Shown: positions 43,650 through 52,395 of the stretch, piece after piece
Layout: each line of letters opens with the position of its first letter
How positions within the stretch are numbered: position 1 is the first letter of the stretch
Assembly (NCBI GenBank): GCA_963828405.1
Contig: CAWHEG010000031.1
Location: 1,922,001 to 1,986,000 of the forward strand
Length of the DNA: 64,000 nucleotides
Source: JANMJD01 sp963828405
GTDB lineage: Bacteria; Actinomycetota; Acidimicrobiia; Acidimicrobiales; Ilumatobacteraceae
Direction of reading: 5' to 3'
Made by a program: the position numbers and the translations under genes
The notes under the pieces: generated by a model
Told to the model about the DNA's origin: nothing
The model's database searches: none
The model's input: only the letters and a program-made list of their open reading frames with translations

Positions 43650-44432
43650 ATGGCTTTCACCGCCAAAGACGTCCAGGCGCTGCGCCAGTCGACCGGCGCC
43701 GGGATGATGGACGCAAAGCGAGCGCTCGAGGTCAACGACGGCGACATGGAGGCCTCGAGGCAATGGCTCCGGGAGAAGGGCCTGGCGGCCTCCGCCAAGC
43801 GCGAAGACCGTGAGAACGCCCAGGGTCTCGTCGCCCTGTCGATCGTCGGCGACGTCGGCGCGATCGTCAAGCTGAAGTGCGAGACCGACTTCGTCGCCGG
43901 TTCCGAGCTGTTCAAGGCAGAGGGCCAGGCCCTCGCCGACCTGGTCGCGAAGGGGGGCGACGTCGCCGCGCGCTCGACGATCCTCGACGATCTCAAGATC
44001 ACGCTCAAGGAGAACATCAGCCTCGGAGACGTCGTGCGTCTGGAGGCCGGGCCGGGCAACTCGCTCGACTCCTACCTCCACATCCAGGGCGGCCGGGGTG
44101 TCAACGCCGTTCTCGTCGAGATGGCCGGCGGGACCACCGAACTGGCTCACGACGTGGCCGTCCACATCGCCTTCGCCAAGCCGAAGTACCTGGCCAAGGC
44201 CGATGTGCCCGCCGATGAGGTCGACAAGGAGCGTGGCACCCTCGAGACGATCACACGCAACGAGGGCAGGCCCGAGGCGGCGATCGCCAAGATCGTCGAG
44301 GGTCGCCTGCAGGGGTACTTCAAGGATGTCGTCCTGCTCGAGCAGCCCTACGCCAAGGACGACAAGGTCTCGATCGGGCAACTGATCGGATCGGCCACCA
44401 TCGTCCGCTTCGCCCAGGTCCAGGTCGGCTGA
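43650..44432 (+). CDS. tsf: Elongation factor Ts
   Basis: Guanine nucleotide exchange factor for EF-Tu. 260 residues: N-terminal UBA-like domain (VQALRQSTGAGMMDAKRAL), the core contact motif CETDFVAGSELF (TDFV contacts EF-Tu), and the coiled-coil/dimerisation subdomain. It is somewhat shorter than the E. coli protein (283) but typical of actinobacteria. It lies three bases after rpsB, in the same transcript, and five bases before pyrH. Confidence 0.96.
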   Translation: MAFTAKDVQALRQSTGAGMMDAKRALEVNDGDMEASRQWLREKGLAASAKREDRENAQGLVALSIVGDVGAIVKLKCETDFVAGSELFKAEGQALADLVAKGGDVAARSTILDDLKITLKENISLGDVVRLEAGPGNSLDSYLHIQGGRGVNAVLVEMAGGTTELAHDVAVHIAFAKPKYLAKADVPADEVDKERGTLETITRNEGRPEAAIAKIVEGRLQGYFKDVVLLEQPYAKDDKVSIGQLIGSATIVRFAQVQVG

Positions 44433-44437
44433 TCGCC

Positions 44438-45166
44438 GTGGCCCCACCCCGCTGGAAGCGCATCGTCTTCAAGCCTTCGGGTGAGGCCCTGGCCGGAGCG
44501 TCGGGCAACGGTCTCGACGGGGTCACACTCGACACCACGGCGCGCGAGATCATGGAGGTCCGCGAGAAGCTCGACGTCGACGTCGCGGTCGTGGTCGGCG
44601 GCGGCAACTTCTGGCGGGGTCGGTCGAACTCCCTGGCAGCGATGGACGCCACCCAATCCGATCACATCGGCATGCTCGCCACGGTGATGAACGCCCTCGC
44701 CCTGCAGGACGCGCTCGAACGGGTGGGCCAGCACACCCGGGTGCAGAGCGCCATCGAGATGCCGCGCATCGCCGAGCCCTACATCCGGCGTCGGGCGATG
44801 CGCCACCTCGAGAAGGGTCGCGTCGTCATCTTCGCCGCCGGCACAGGCAATCCGTTCTTCACCACCGACACGGCCGCCGCGTTGCGGGCCAAGGAGATCG
44901 ACGCCGGAGCGATCCTCAAGGGGACCCACTCCGGAGTCGACGGCATCTACTCGGCCGATCCACGCAAGGATCCCTCCGCGGTCAAGTACGACGAGATCAG
45001 CTACCTCGAGGTGATGACCCGCGATCTCAAGGTGATGGACGCCACGGCGATCGCCTTCTGTCGTGACAACAACCTCCCGATCGTGGTCTTCGACATGACC
45101 GCCCCCGGCACCCTGCTGTCGATTCTCGAGGGCAAGCGGGCCGGGACGATCGTGCGCGACGTCTGA
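44438..45166 (+). CDS. pyrH: Uridylate (UMP) kinase
   Basis: Phosphorylates UMP to UDP as a hexamer of the amino-acid-kinase fold; usually activated by GTP and inhibited by UTP. The 242-residue protein has the N-terminal FKPSGEAL phosphate loop, VVVGGGNFWRGR, and the C-terminal half with GTGNPFFTTDTAAALRA. GTG at 44438 starts five bases after tsf, consistent with the conserved rpsB-tsf-pyrH cluster. A GC-rich hairpin begins four bases after the stop, and frr has its own promoter, so the transcript may end here in part. Confidence 0.96.
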   Translation: MAPPRWKRIVFKPSGEALAGASGNGLDGVTLDTTAREIMEVREKLDVDVAVVVGGGNFWRGRSNSLAAMDATQSDHIGMLATVMNALALQDALERVGQHTRVQSAIEMPRIAEPYIRRRAMRHLEKGRVVIFAAGTGNPFFTTDTAAALRAKEIDAGAILKGTHSGVDGIYSADPRKDPSAVKYDEISYLEVMTRDLKVMDATAIAFCRDNNLPIVVFDMTAPGTLLSILEGKRAGTIVRDV

Positions 45167-45169
45167 CTA

Positions 45170-45191
45170 CTGCCGGTGAGGTCCCCGGCAG
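45170..45191 (+). terminator. Hairpin after pyrH
   Basis: CTGCCGG pairs with CCGGCAG across an eight-base loop, four bases after the pyrH stop. No T-run follows, so termination would be weak or factor-assisted. Confidence 0.4.
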
Positions 45192-45229
45192 CCGCCGCCA
45201 CCATCACTCGTCCTCCTCACCGCCGTCAC

Positions 45230-45235
45230 TAGGCT
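45230..45235 (+). promoter_or_regulatory. -10 box of the frr promoter (decides the start)
   Basis: TAGGCT ends seven bases before GTG at 45243. This favours 45243 over the GTG at 45237 and gives a 185-residue protein, the usual length. Confidence 0.65.
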
Positions 45236-45242
45236 GGTGGCC

Positions 45243-45800
45243 GTGACGGAAGAGACCCTGCTCGAGGCCATCGAGAAGATGGAGAAGGCCGTCGAGCACA
45301 CACAGGGCCAGTTCTCCACCGTTCGCACCGGTCGGGCGTCCCCGGCGCTGGTGGAAAAGATGCTGGTGAGCTACTACGGCGCCGATGTCCCGTTGCAGCA
45401 GCTCGCCTCGTTCCAGGTGCCCGAGGCCCGGCAGCTGGTGATCAAGCCGCACGACCGAGCGTCGCTGGCGCCGATCGAGAAGGTCATCCGGGACTCCGAC
45501 CTCGGCGTGTCGCCGAGCAACGACGGGGTCGTCATCCGGATCAACCTGCCGCCGCTCACCGAGCAGCGCCGCAAGGAGTACGTGAAGATCACCAAGAACA
45601 TGGCCGAGGACGGCCGGGTGGCCGTGCGCAACATCCGGCGCGACGCCCGCAAGCATCTCGAGGCCGCCGAGAAGGCCGGCGAGATCTCGGTCGACGAGCT
45701 CGAGCGGGCCGAGAAGGAACTCGAGAAGATCACGCACGAGCACGTCGATCTGATCGACAAGGCGTTGGGGCGCAAGGAGCACGAGCTCCTCGAGGTCTGA
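45243..45800 (+). CDS. frr: Ribosome recycling factor
   Basis: Splits post-termination ribosomes with EF-G. 185 residues, matching the family length exactly when translation starts at GTG 45243. The three-helix-bundle and hinge layout is evident: TVRTGRASPALVEKMLVSYYG, then LVIKPHDRASLAPIEKVIR, and the long charged helices RKEYVKITKNMAEDGRVAVRN and DELERAEKELEKITHEHVD. It is expressed from its own leaderless promoter after a hairpin that separates it from pyrH, and precedes cdsA as in other actinobacteria. Confidence 0.96.
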   Translation: MTEETLLEAIEKMEKAVEHTQGQFSTVRTGRASPALVEKMLVSYYGADVPLQQLASFQVPEARQLVIKPHDRASLAPIEKVIRDSDLGVSPSNDGVVIRINLPPLTEQRRKEYVKITKNMAEDGRVAVRNIRRDARKHLEAAEKAGEISVDELERAEKELEKITHEHVDLIDKALGRKEHELLEV

Positions 45801-45813
45801 GGGGAAGCGCGAG

Positions 45814-45882
45814 ATGACAAGTACGACCAATCGTCGGGCAGAAGCCCGAACCACCAGTGTGAACGAGGTGTCGGACCGATGA
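45814..45882 (+). CDS. Possible 22-residue ORF coupled to cdsA
   Basis: ATG at 45814 follows GGGGAAG and the TGA overlaps the cdsA ATG (ATGA at 45879). The peptide (MTSTTNRRAEARTTSVNEVS, then DR) has no motif. cdsA itself has only a weak ribosome binding site, so coupling through this ORF is plausible but unproven. Confidence 0.3.
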   Translation: MTSTTNRRAEARTTSVNEVSDR

Positions 45883-47363
45883 GCGACGATCTCTGGCGGC
45901 CCGGTCAGGACGATGACTTCGGCGAGTTCGACGACGACGACGACTGGGACGCCATCCCGTCCCCACTGCCGCACCGCGAGCGGCCCGCCGACGTCTCTGG
46001 ACCGGCGATCAGCCTCGGCAACGCCGACATCGGCGCCCTGCCCCATTGGACCGAACCCCCGACGGGCGAGATCCCCCGGCTCTTCGCCGACAAGGATCCC
46101 ACCGACGACCTCGACGTGTGGTCGGGGTTCTCGCCGTCAGCCGCGCCGGTGTGGCGCGACGAACCGCCCGAAGTGGATGCGACCCAGCTGACCGATTTCA
46201 CCGAGTTCGAGGGTGTTCCGCGGATGGGGGCGCTCGACGAGAGCCCGGCACCCGCCGACCCGTTCTTCGAATTCGACGAGGCCGTCGTCGCTCCGGCGTC
46301 GTTCGCTCCGCCGGAGGCCCCGGTAGCGCGCGGTCCGTTGCAGGTGGGCACCGATCCGATGAGCGACGCCGAACGGGTGACCCCGCTACGCGGCCGCGCC
46401 TCGCCAGGCCGTGGCCAGCGCGACGACCCCTCGCGGCCGCGCACCGGCAGCCGTCCGTCGGCCGGATCGTCGGGCCCTCGCCCGACCTCGGCCGCGCGCC
46501 CGGCGGCACCACCCGCCCGCGGCGCCAAGGGCCGTGACATGCCGACGGCGGTCGCCCTCGGCGTCGGGCTCGCCGCGGTGTTCGTGGCGTTGGTCAAGTT
46601 CACCGGCACGACGGGTGTGGTGGCCCTCGTCAGCGTCGTGATGGCGCTTGCCGCGATCGAGTTCTACGGCCGGGTGACCGAGCGTGGGTATCGACCAGCC
46701 ACCGTGCCGGGGATCGCCGCCTGCGCACTGCTGCCCGTTGCCGCCTACTGGCGTGGGGAGACGGCGGTGCCGCTCGTCGTGTTCCTCGCCCTGGTCGCCA
46801 CCGTCGTGACGGCGATCTCCGCCGAGGGCATCGAGAGCGGCCCGCTCCCGAACACGGCGATCACGATGACCGGCGTGGTGTGGATCGGTGTGCTGGGTTC
46901 GTTCGCCGGGCTGATCCTCAAGATGGGCGAACCGATCGGCACCGACACGATCTTCGCTCTCGCCGTCGGCGTCGTTGCCAACGACGTCGGCGCCTTGTTC
47001 GTCGGTTCGACCGCCGGGCGCACCCCGTTGCGTGACTGGATCAGTCCGAACAAGACCGTCGAGGGTCTCGTCGGGGGAACGGTCGCCACGCTCGGGGCGA
47101 TGGCGCTGCTCAACATCGCCAACGGCCACGCTCAGACGTGGACGCGGTTGGCCGACATCCTCGTGCTCGGCCTGGTGGTGGCCGTGCTCGCCCCGATCGG
47201 CGATCTCACCGAGTCGATGTTCAAGCGCAACCTCGACGTCAAGGACTTCGGCACCCTGCTCCCCGGGCACGGCGGTGTGCTCGATCGCTTCGACGGCTTC
47301 CTGTTCGTCCTCCCCGGCGCCTACTACGCGCTCACCTGGCTGGAGCCCTGGCTCCGCTCGTAG
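45879..47363 (+). CDS. cdsA: Phosphatidate cytidylyltransferase with long disordered N-terminus
   Basis: Makes CDP-diacylglycerol from phosphatidic acid and CTP, the precursor of all phospholipids here. The C-terminal ~285 residues are a polytopic membrane domain with the CDS signature region (APIGDLTESMFKRNLDVKDF, then LLPGHGGVLDRFDGFLF). The first ~210 residues are an acidic, Pro/Ser/Arg-rich cytoplasmic extension (DDDFGEFDDDDDWD near the start), longer than in E. coli but common in actinobacteria. ATG at 45879 overlaps a tiny upstream ORF. A hairpin follows the stop. Confidence 0.93.
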   Translation: MSDDLWRPGQDDDFGEFDDDDDWDAIPSPLPHRERPADVSGPAISLGNADIGALPHWTEPPTGEIPRLFADKDPTDDLDVWSGFSPSAAPVWRDEPPEVDATQLTDFTEFEGVPRMGALDESPAPADPFFEFDEAVVAPASFAPPEAPVARGPLQVGTDPMSDAERVTPLRGRASPGRGQRDDPSRPRTGSRPSAGSSGPRPTSAARPAAPPARGAKGRDMPTAVALGVGLAAVFVALVKFTGTTGVVALVSVVMALAAIEFYGRVTERGYRPATVPGIAACALLPVAAYWRGETAVPLVVFLALVATVVTAISAEGIESGPLPNTAITMTGVVWIGVLGSFAGLILKMGEPIGTDTIFALAVGVVANDVGALFVGSTAGRTPLRDWISPNKTVEGLVGGTVATLGAMALLNIANGHAQTWTRLADILVLGLVVAVLAPIGDLTESMFKRNLDVKDFGTLLPGHGGVLDRFDGFLFVLPGAYYALTWLEPWLRS

Positions 47364-47375
47364 GACGAAGCCCCG

Positions 47376-47406
47376 GCCGCCCGCCACGGGACCGAACACG
47401 GGCGGC
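47376..47406 (+). terminator. Hairpin after cdsA
   Basis: GCCGCCCG pairs perfectly with CGGGCGGC across a 15-base loop, 13 bases after the cdsA stop. No T-run; dxr downstream has its own promoter. Confidence 0.4.
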
Positions 47407-47465
47407 GGACACTCAACCGAATCCGGGATCCAGCCCGGCGCGCGTCGGAATCGGCCGATCACCGG

Positions 47466-47471
47466 CAGAAT
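47466..47471 (+). promoter_or_regulatory. -10 box of the dxr promoter (leaderless)
   Basis: CAGAAT ends six bases before the GTG start of dxr at 47478; no ribosome binding site. Confidence 0.5.
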
Positions 47472-47477
47472 TGACCG

Positions 47478-48638
47478 GTGAGTGCCGTTCGGGTCGCCAT
47501 TGCCGGGTCGTCGGGGTCTGTCGGCCGTCAGACACTCGAGGTCGTCCGCGCCGAACGTGATCGGTACGAGGTCGTCGGGCTCGGTCTCGGTTCGTCGGTC
47601 GACACCCTGATCGAGCAGGCACGCGAGTTCCGCCCGAAGGTGGTCGCCGTCGCCGACCCGGTCCGCCGTCGCCAGGCGGCCGCGGCCCTTCCCTTCTGCG
47701 AGGTCGTCGGCGACCTCGCAGAGCTGACCGAGCTGGCCGATGTCGTGGTCAACGCCGTCGTCGGCTTCGCCGGGCTGCCGGTCACGCTGGCCACGCTGCG
47801 GGCCGGCAAGCGGCTGGCGCTGGCGAACAAGGAGAGCCTGATCGCCGCCGGCCCCGTCGTCCAACCGCTGCGCTCGACACCGGGGGCCGAGCTGGTGCCG
47901 GTCGACTCCGAGCACTGTGCCGTGCACCAGTGCCTGCGCGCCTCGATCCACCCCAACGGCGGGCGGGAGTTGGCCCGCATCGTGCTCACGGCCAGCGGTG
48001 GGCCGTTCCGCGGCCGCAGCCGTGACGAACTGGCCGAGATCGGTGTCGAAGCCGCCCTGGCCCACCCCACGTGGAGCATGGGTCCGAAGATCACCGTGGA
48101 TTCCTCCACGCTGATGAACAAGGGTCTCGAGGTGATCGAGGCCCACGAACTGTTCGGCGCGCCGTACGACCGCATCGACGTCGTGGTCCATCCCCAGTCG
48201 ATCGTCCATTCGCTCGTCGAGTTCACCGACGGCGCCACGATCGCCCAGCTGTCGCTCCCCGACATGAGGCTGCCCATCGGCTATGCGTTGGCCTATCCCG
48301 ATCGCATCGCCACCCCGTTCGGCCGGATCGACTGGACCGCCCTCGACCGCCTCGACTTCGAACCTCCCGACCTGGCCACGTTCCGGTGCCTCTCACTGGC
48401 GTACGACGCCGGCCGCGTCGGGGGCACGGCTCCGGCCTGGCTCAGCGCCGCCAACGAGGTCGCGGTCGAGGCATTCCTCGCCGGCCGGCTACCGTGGATC
48501 GAGATCGCCGCCGTGATCAGCGCCACTCTCGACCGCCACGACGGAGCGGCGGCCACGTCGGGCGACGCAGTGATCGCCGCCGACGAACGGGCCCGGTCGG
48601 TGGCCGCGGACGTGCTCGACGAAAGGAGCTCCCGATGA
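47478..48638 (+). CDS. dxr: 1-deoxy-D-xylulose 5-phosphate reductoisomerase
   Basis: NADPH-dependent second step of the MEP isoprenoid pathway, giving methylerythritol phosphate. 386 residues: NADPH motif IAGSSGSVGRQTLEV, LANKESLIAAG, the metal and substrate site in VDSEHCAVHQC, and LTASGGPFRG. It sits with rseP and ispG, the latter a later enzyme of the same pathway, an arrangement conserved in actinobacteria. The GTG start at 47478 fits both homology and a CAGAAT -10 box. Its stop overlaps the rseP ATG, so these are co-translated. Confidence 0.96.
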   Translation: MSAVRVAIAGSSGSVGRQTLEVVRAERDRYEVVGLGLGSSVDTLIEQAREFRPKVVAVADPVRRRQAAAALPFCEVVGDLAELTELADVVVNAVVGFAGLPVTLATLRAGKRLALANKESLIAAGPVVQPLRSTPGAELVPVDSEHCAVHQCLRASIHPNGGRELARIVLTASGGPFRGRSRDELAEIGVEAALAHPTWSMGPKITVDSSTLMNKGLEVIEAHELFGAPYDRIDVVVHPQSIVHSLVEFTDGATIAQLSLPDMRLPIGYALAYPDRIATPFGRIDWTALDRLDFEPPDLATFRCLSLAYDAGRVGGTAPAWLSAANEVAVEAFLAGRLPWIEIAAVISATLDRHDGAAATSGDAVIAADERARSVAADVLDERSSR

Positions 48639-49873
48639 CGATTGGCGCAATGGTGCCGAATCATGAGGGCGTCGAACCCGAGGTGGTCGATCAGCGCAGA
48701 TCGTTGATCCGGCTCGGCACGGTCGTCGTCGCTGTGGTCGCCCTGGCGTTGATCTCGTGGTCCTATGCGCTGTTCGGGCTGTTCCTGCTGGTCACGCTGT
48801 TCATCCACGAGCTCGGGCACTACATCGGTGCCCGGCGGGGCGGGATGAAGGTGACCGAGTTCTTCATCGGGTTCGGGCCGCGGATCTGGAGCTTCCGCCG
48901 GGGCGAGACGGAGTACGGGCTCAAGGGAATCCCGCTCGGCGCCTACGTCAAGACCCCCGGGATGACCAACCTCGAGGAGCTGTCCGAGGCCGACGAACCG
49001 CGCTCGTACCGCGCCCAGTCGTACGCCCACCGGTTCGGGATGGTCCTCGCCGGTCCGGCCACCAACCTCCTCGCCGGCCTGGTGCTGTTCTGCGTGTTCT
49101 TCTCGGTGTTCGCCGAACCGGTGATCGAGGAGGCGTCGTGGCCGGAGATCGGGGGGCCGGCGGCCGACAATCCCGCCGGCCGGGCCGGCCTGCGCGATGG
49201 CGACCTGATCCTGGCCGTCGACGGCGTGGACGTGTCGTCGTTCGACACGTTCCGCGCAACCGTCAAGCCACGCCCTGGTGAGCGGGTCACCGTGACCTAC
49301 GAGCGCGACGGTGAGCGGCGCGACGTGGCCGTGACGCTGGGCAGCCGTCAGGTGCTCACGGCGACGGGGGAGACGACGGGTGTGGTGGAGGGATTCCTCG
49401 GCGTCTATCCGCAACGCACCGTCGAACGATCGGTCCCCGAGGGCGTCCAGCGCGGGTTCACCGAGTTCGGCGTGCAGGTCAAGGGCACTGTGGTCGCCAT
49501 CGGGGACATCTTCAGCCCGTCGGGGCTGTCGCGGATCTTCCGGATGGTCGCCGGCCGGGAGGTCGACGATCCGACGAAGCGGCCGACCTCCATCGTCGGT
49601 ATCACCAAGTACGGCTCGCAAGCCGTGCGCTCCAGCGCCGCCGAGACGCTGTACCTGCTCGCCTCGTTGAACATGGCACTCGGGTTGTTCAACCTGCTGC
49701 CCGTCCTCCCCCTCGACGGCGGGCACCTGCTCATCGCCACCTACGAGCGGCTGAGATCCCGCCGGGGCCGTCGCTACCACGTCGACTTCGCCAAGGTGAT
49801 GCCGGTGTTCGCCGTGCTCATCGTCACCCTGATGCTGGTGTTCCTCTCCGCCCTCTATCTCGACGTCGGCTGA
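48635..49873 (+). CDS. rseP: Site-2 intramembrane metalloprotease (RseP/Rip1-like)
   Basis: Zinc protease in the membrane that cleaves single-pass substrates such as anti-sigma factors. The 412-residue protein has the active-site helix FIHELGHYIGARRGG (His58, Glu59, His62), a GMKVTEFFIGFGP segment, an extracytoplasmic PDZ domain (AGRAGLRDGDLILAVDGVDV), and the C-terminal LPVLPLDGGHLL motif supplying the third ligand Asp. ATG at 48635 follows AAGGAGCT and overlaps the dxr stop. Its sigma/anti-sigma partner is not in the window. Confidence 0.94.
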   Translation: MTIGAMVPNHEGVEPEVVDQRRSLIRLGTVVVAVVALALISWSYALFGLFLLVTLFIHELGHYIGARRGGMKVTEFFIGFGPRIWSFRRGETEYGLKGIPLGAYVKTPGMTNLEELSEADEPRSYRAQSYAHRFGMVLAGPATNLLAGLVLFCVFFSVFAEPVIEEASWPEIGGPAADNPAGRAGLRDGDLILAVDGVDVSSFDTFRATVKPRPGERVTVTYERDGERRDVAVTLGSRQVLTATGETTGVVEGFLGVYPQRTVERSVPEGVQRGFTEFGVQVKGTVVAIGDIFSPSGLSRIFRMVAGREVDDPTKRPTSIVGITKYGSQAVRSSAAETLYLLASLNMALGLFNLLPVLPLDGGHLLIATYERLRSRRGRRYHVDFAKVMPVFAVLIVTLMLVFLSALYLDVG

Positions 49874-49920
49874 CAGGGAGAATGGGTGGGGCGGGTCGAC
49901 GTCCTCGCCCGAGCCCGCCG

Positions 49921-49960
49921 TGCAGCGGCCGTACCGCTCGCGCAGCGGCCATACTGCTGA
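49921..49960 (+). repeat. Imperfect 20-bp tandem duplication spanning the ispG promoter
   Basis: Two 20-base units (49921-49940 and 49941-49960) agree at 15 positions, sharing GCAGCGGCC, TAC and GCT. The second copy carries the CATACT -10 box of ispG; the first has GTACCG at the same place, so the duplication may make a double promoter. Confidence 0.45.
49950..49955 (+). promoter_or_regulatory. -10 box of the ispG promoter (decides the start)
   Basis: CATACT ends six bases before GTG at 49962. Starting there instead of at 49920 removes 14 residues that are not conserved in the family. Confidence 0.55.
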
Positions 49961-49961
49961 G

Positions 49962-51209
49962 GTGACTTCCCTGTCCTCCCCCTCCCCGCGGCCGTTCCCG
50001 GCGCGGCGGGTGAGCCGCCAGATCATGGTCGGCTCCGTCCCCGTCGGCGGCGACGCGCCGATCACGGTCCAGTCGATGACGATCACCAAGACCGCCGATG
50101 TCGAGGGCACGCTGCAGCAGATCTACGGCCTCGCCGCAGCCGGCTGCGACATCGTCCGGTGCACGTGCAACGAGCCCGAGGCCGCCGAGGGACTGGCGCA
50201 GATCGTGCCCCGCTCGCCGATCCCGATCATCGCCGACATCCATCACCAGTACCGCATGGCGCTCGCCGCGCTGGAGGCGGGGGTGCACGGGCTGCGGCTC
50301 AACCCGGGCAACATCCGTCGACCCGAGCACATCAAGGCCGTCGCCATGGCGGCCAAGGACCGTGGCGTGTCGATCCGTATCGGGGTCAACGGTGGCTCCC
50401 TCGACCCTTCGTTGTACGAGAAGCACGGCGGCATCCGACCCGAGGCGATGGTCGAATCCGCAATGCAGGAGCTGGCCTACTTCGAGGAGGTCGGCTTCGA
50501 TCTGGTCAAGATCTCGGTCAAGGCGTCGAGTGTCCGGCTGATGGTCGAGGCGTACCGGCAGCTCGCCGAGCTCACCGACGTGCCCCTGCATCTCGGCGTG
50601 ACCGAGGCCGGCCCCCCGCCCAACGGCCTGATCAAGGCCACTGCCGGGATCGCCACGCTGCTCAACGAGGGGATCGGCGACACGATCCGCTACAGCCTGA
50701 CCGCCGAGCCGGTGGAGGAGGCCCGCGCCGGGCGTCAACTGCTCGAGGCCCTCGGCCTGCGCGAGCGCAAGAACGTCGACCTGATCGCCTGCCCGAGTTG
50801 CGGCCGGGCCGAGATCGACGTGATCGACGTCGCCAAGCGGGCGTTGGCCGCCTTCGGTGAACGCCAACTCCCGTTGCAGGTCGCCGTCATGGGATGCGTG
50901 GTCAACGGGCCGGGCGAGGCCCGCGAGGCCGACCTGGGGATCGCCGCCGGCAATCGGCGGGGCCACCTGTTCGTCAAGGGCACCAACGTCGCCGTCGTTG
51001 CGGAGTCCGAGATGGTCGAGGCCCTCGTCGAGTGGGCCGAGTTCATCCACGAGCACGGCACGGAGGCGGCGATCGCCCGCGCCGATGTCGCCAAGGCCGA
51101 ACGCGAGGCGAGGCTCGACCGCACCGACCTGCTTGACGTGCGCGGCGCCGATGTCAACCATGCACAGGAGCGCATCGTCGAGATCCGCAAGCAGGTGAGC
51201 GGCGGCTGA
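49962..51209 (+). CDS. ispG: 4-hydroxy-3-methylbut-2-enyl diphosphate synthase
   Basis: Penultimate MEP-pathway enzyme; reduces methylerythritol cyclodiphosphate to HMBPP using a [4Fe-4S] cluster. 415 residues with N-terminal TIM barrel (ITVQSMTITKTADVEGTLQQ, LRLNPGNI, GVNGGSLD) and C-terminal cluster domain: Cys ligands in IACPSCGR and MGCVVNGPGEARE, with the Glu ligand at the end of that motif. GTG at 49962 is set by its -10 box and homology. It is convergent with manA. Confidence 0.96.
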   Translation: MTSLSSPSPRPFPARRVSRQIMVGSVPVGGDAPITVQSMTITKTADVEGTLQQIYGLAAAGCDIVRCTCNEPEAAEGLAQIVPRSPIPIIADIHHQYRMALAALEAGVHGLRLNPGNIRRPEHIKAVAMAAKDRGVSIRIGVNGGSLDPSLYEKHGGIRPEAMVESAMQELAYFEEVGFDLVKISVKASSVRLMVEAYRQLAELTDVPLHLGVTEAGPPPNGLIKATAGIATLLNEGIGDTIRYSLTAEPVEEARAGRQLLEALGLRERKNVDLIACPSCGRAEIDVIDVAKRALAAFGERQLPLQVAVMGCVVNGPGEAREADLGIAAGNRRGHLFVKGTNVAVVAESEMVEALVEWAEFIHEHGTEAAIARADVAKAEREARLDRTDLLDVRGADVNHAQERIVEIRKQVSGG

Positions 51210-51261
51210 CTCGACTCGGGGGGCCGTCGTCGGCCGCCGGCCCGATGCGCTCCGCGTCCGA

Positions 51262-52341
51262 CTATCGGGCCGTCGCCCAGTAGACCGTGGCCCGGCCGGT
51301 GAGTTCGACACGCTCGCCGGGCACGACCAGCACGGTGGCTCCACCGGGAAGCTCGGCCGTCGTCCCGGCGACGCAGAGCAGCATGCCGAGGGCGGTGGCC
51401 GAGAAGGCGATCCGCCCGTCGACGTCGACGCGGCGCAGACACCAGTCGGGAGTCGGGGTCGGGTACTCGACGATGCCCGGCGCGATCGGCGCCGGTTCGA
51501 TCATCGGCTCGGCCATCTCCTGCACGTCGATCATCTCGAGCACGGCGTCGATGTCGATGTGCTTGGCCGTGAACCCGACGCGCAGCACGTTGTCGGAGGG
51601 GCCCATCAACTCGACGCCGAGACCGCGGAGATAGGCGTGTGGGACGCCGGCCGACAGGTAGACGGCCTGTCCGGCCTGCAGCACCCGGTGGTTGAGCAGG
51701 ATCGCCGCACCCAGCGCCGGATCACCGGGCCATCGCCGGGCGATGCCGGCGACGGCCGCCGTCGCCGGGTCGCCGTGGCCCTCGTCGGCGGCGCAGGCGG
51801 CCGTGATCTCGCCGACGTCGAACCGCCGGTCGACAAGGATCTCGCGCAGCGTCCGGCGCAGCCCGCCCGATGAGAGTCGGTCGGCCAACGCCGTGCACAC
51901 CGGATGGCGCATCGCCGTGAGCAGTTCGAGGGAGGCGGCGATCGGGCGGAAGCCGCAGAGCACCTCGAACGGCCCGAGGGCGCAGAGGACCTCGGGCTTG
52001 GCGTACGGATCGCGGTACAGCCGCTCCCGCCCTTGTGGCGGGCCGGCGAGCGACTGCTCGGCGGCGAACTCGCGGCGGGCGGTGTCGGCACCGGGATGGA
52101 TCTGCAGTGACAACGGTTCCGCCGCGGCGAGCAGTTTGAACAGGAACGGGAGTGGCCCGGTCACCTCGATCAACCCACGGCGCACGCCGTCGGCACCGGT
52201 CACGCTCGTCGGGCCTCCGGGGTGGGTCCCCAACCACAGCTCCGCCCACGGTCGTCCGTCCGGAGGCCGGCCGACGAGCGCCGGGATGGCCTCGACGTCG
52301 CCCCAGGCGTAGTGCTGAACGGCGCCCTCGATCGCCAACAT
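51262..52341 (-). CDS. manA: Mannose-6-phosphate isomerase, class I
   Basis: Interconverts fructose-6-phosphate and mannose-6-phosphate for glycan precursors. The 359-residue cupin protein shows the zinc site: SLQIHPG, PEVLCALGPFEVLCGF (Glu), and the later His in VPHAYLRGLG. It is inserted on the minus strand between ispG and proS, interrupting an otherwise colinear block. The ATG at 52341 gives a MLAIEGAVQHYAWG start like known ManA. TAGCCT lies ten bases upstream, divergent from proS, whose -10 box is only about 30 bases away. Confidence 0.93.
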   Translation of the reverse strand: MLAIEGAVQHYAWGDVEAIPALVGRPPDGRPWAELWLGTHPGGPTSVTGADGVRRGLIEVTGPLPFLFKLLAAAEPLSLQIHPGADTARREFAAEQSLAGPPQGRERLYRDPYAKPEVLCALGPFEVLCGFRPIAASLELLTAMRHPVCTALADRLSSGGLRRTLREILVDRRFDVGEITAACAADEGHGDPATAAVAGIARRWPGDPALGAAILLNHRVLQAGQAVYLSAGVPHAYLRGLGVELMGPSDNVLRVGFTAKHIDIDAVLEMIDVQEMAEPMIEPAPIAPGIVEYPTPTPDWCLRRVDVDGRIAFSATALGMLLCVAGTTAELPGGATVLVVPGERVELTGRATVYWATAR

Positions 52342-52381
52342 CTCGCGATCGAGGCTAGCCCGATGGGCCGCCCGGGCGAGA

Positions 52382-52387
52382 TAGCGT
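52382..52387 (+). promoter_or_regulatory. -10 box of the proS promoter
   Basis: TAGCGT ends eight bases before the GTG at 52396, supporting that start over the ATG at 52408. Confidence 0.5.
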
Positions 52388-52395
52388 GGCCCGCC

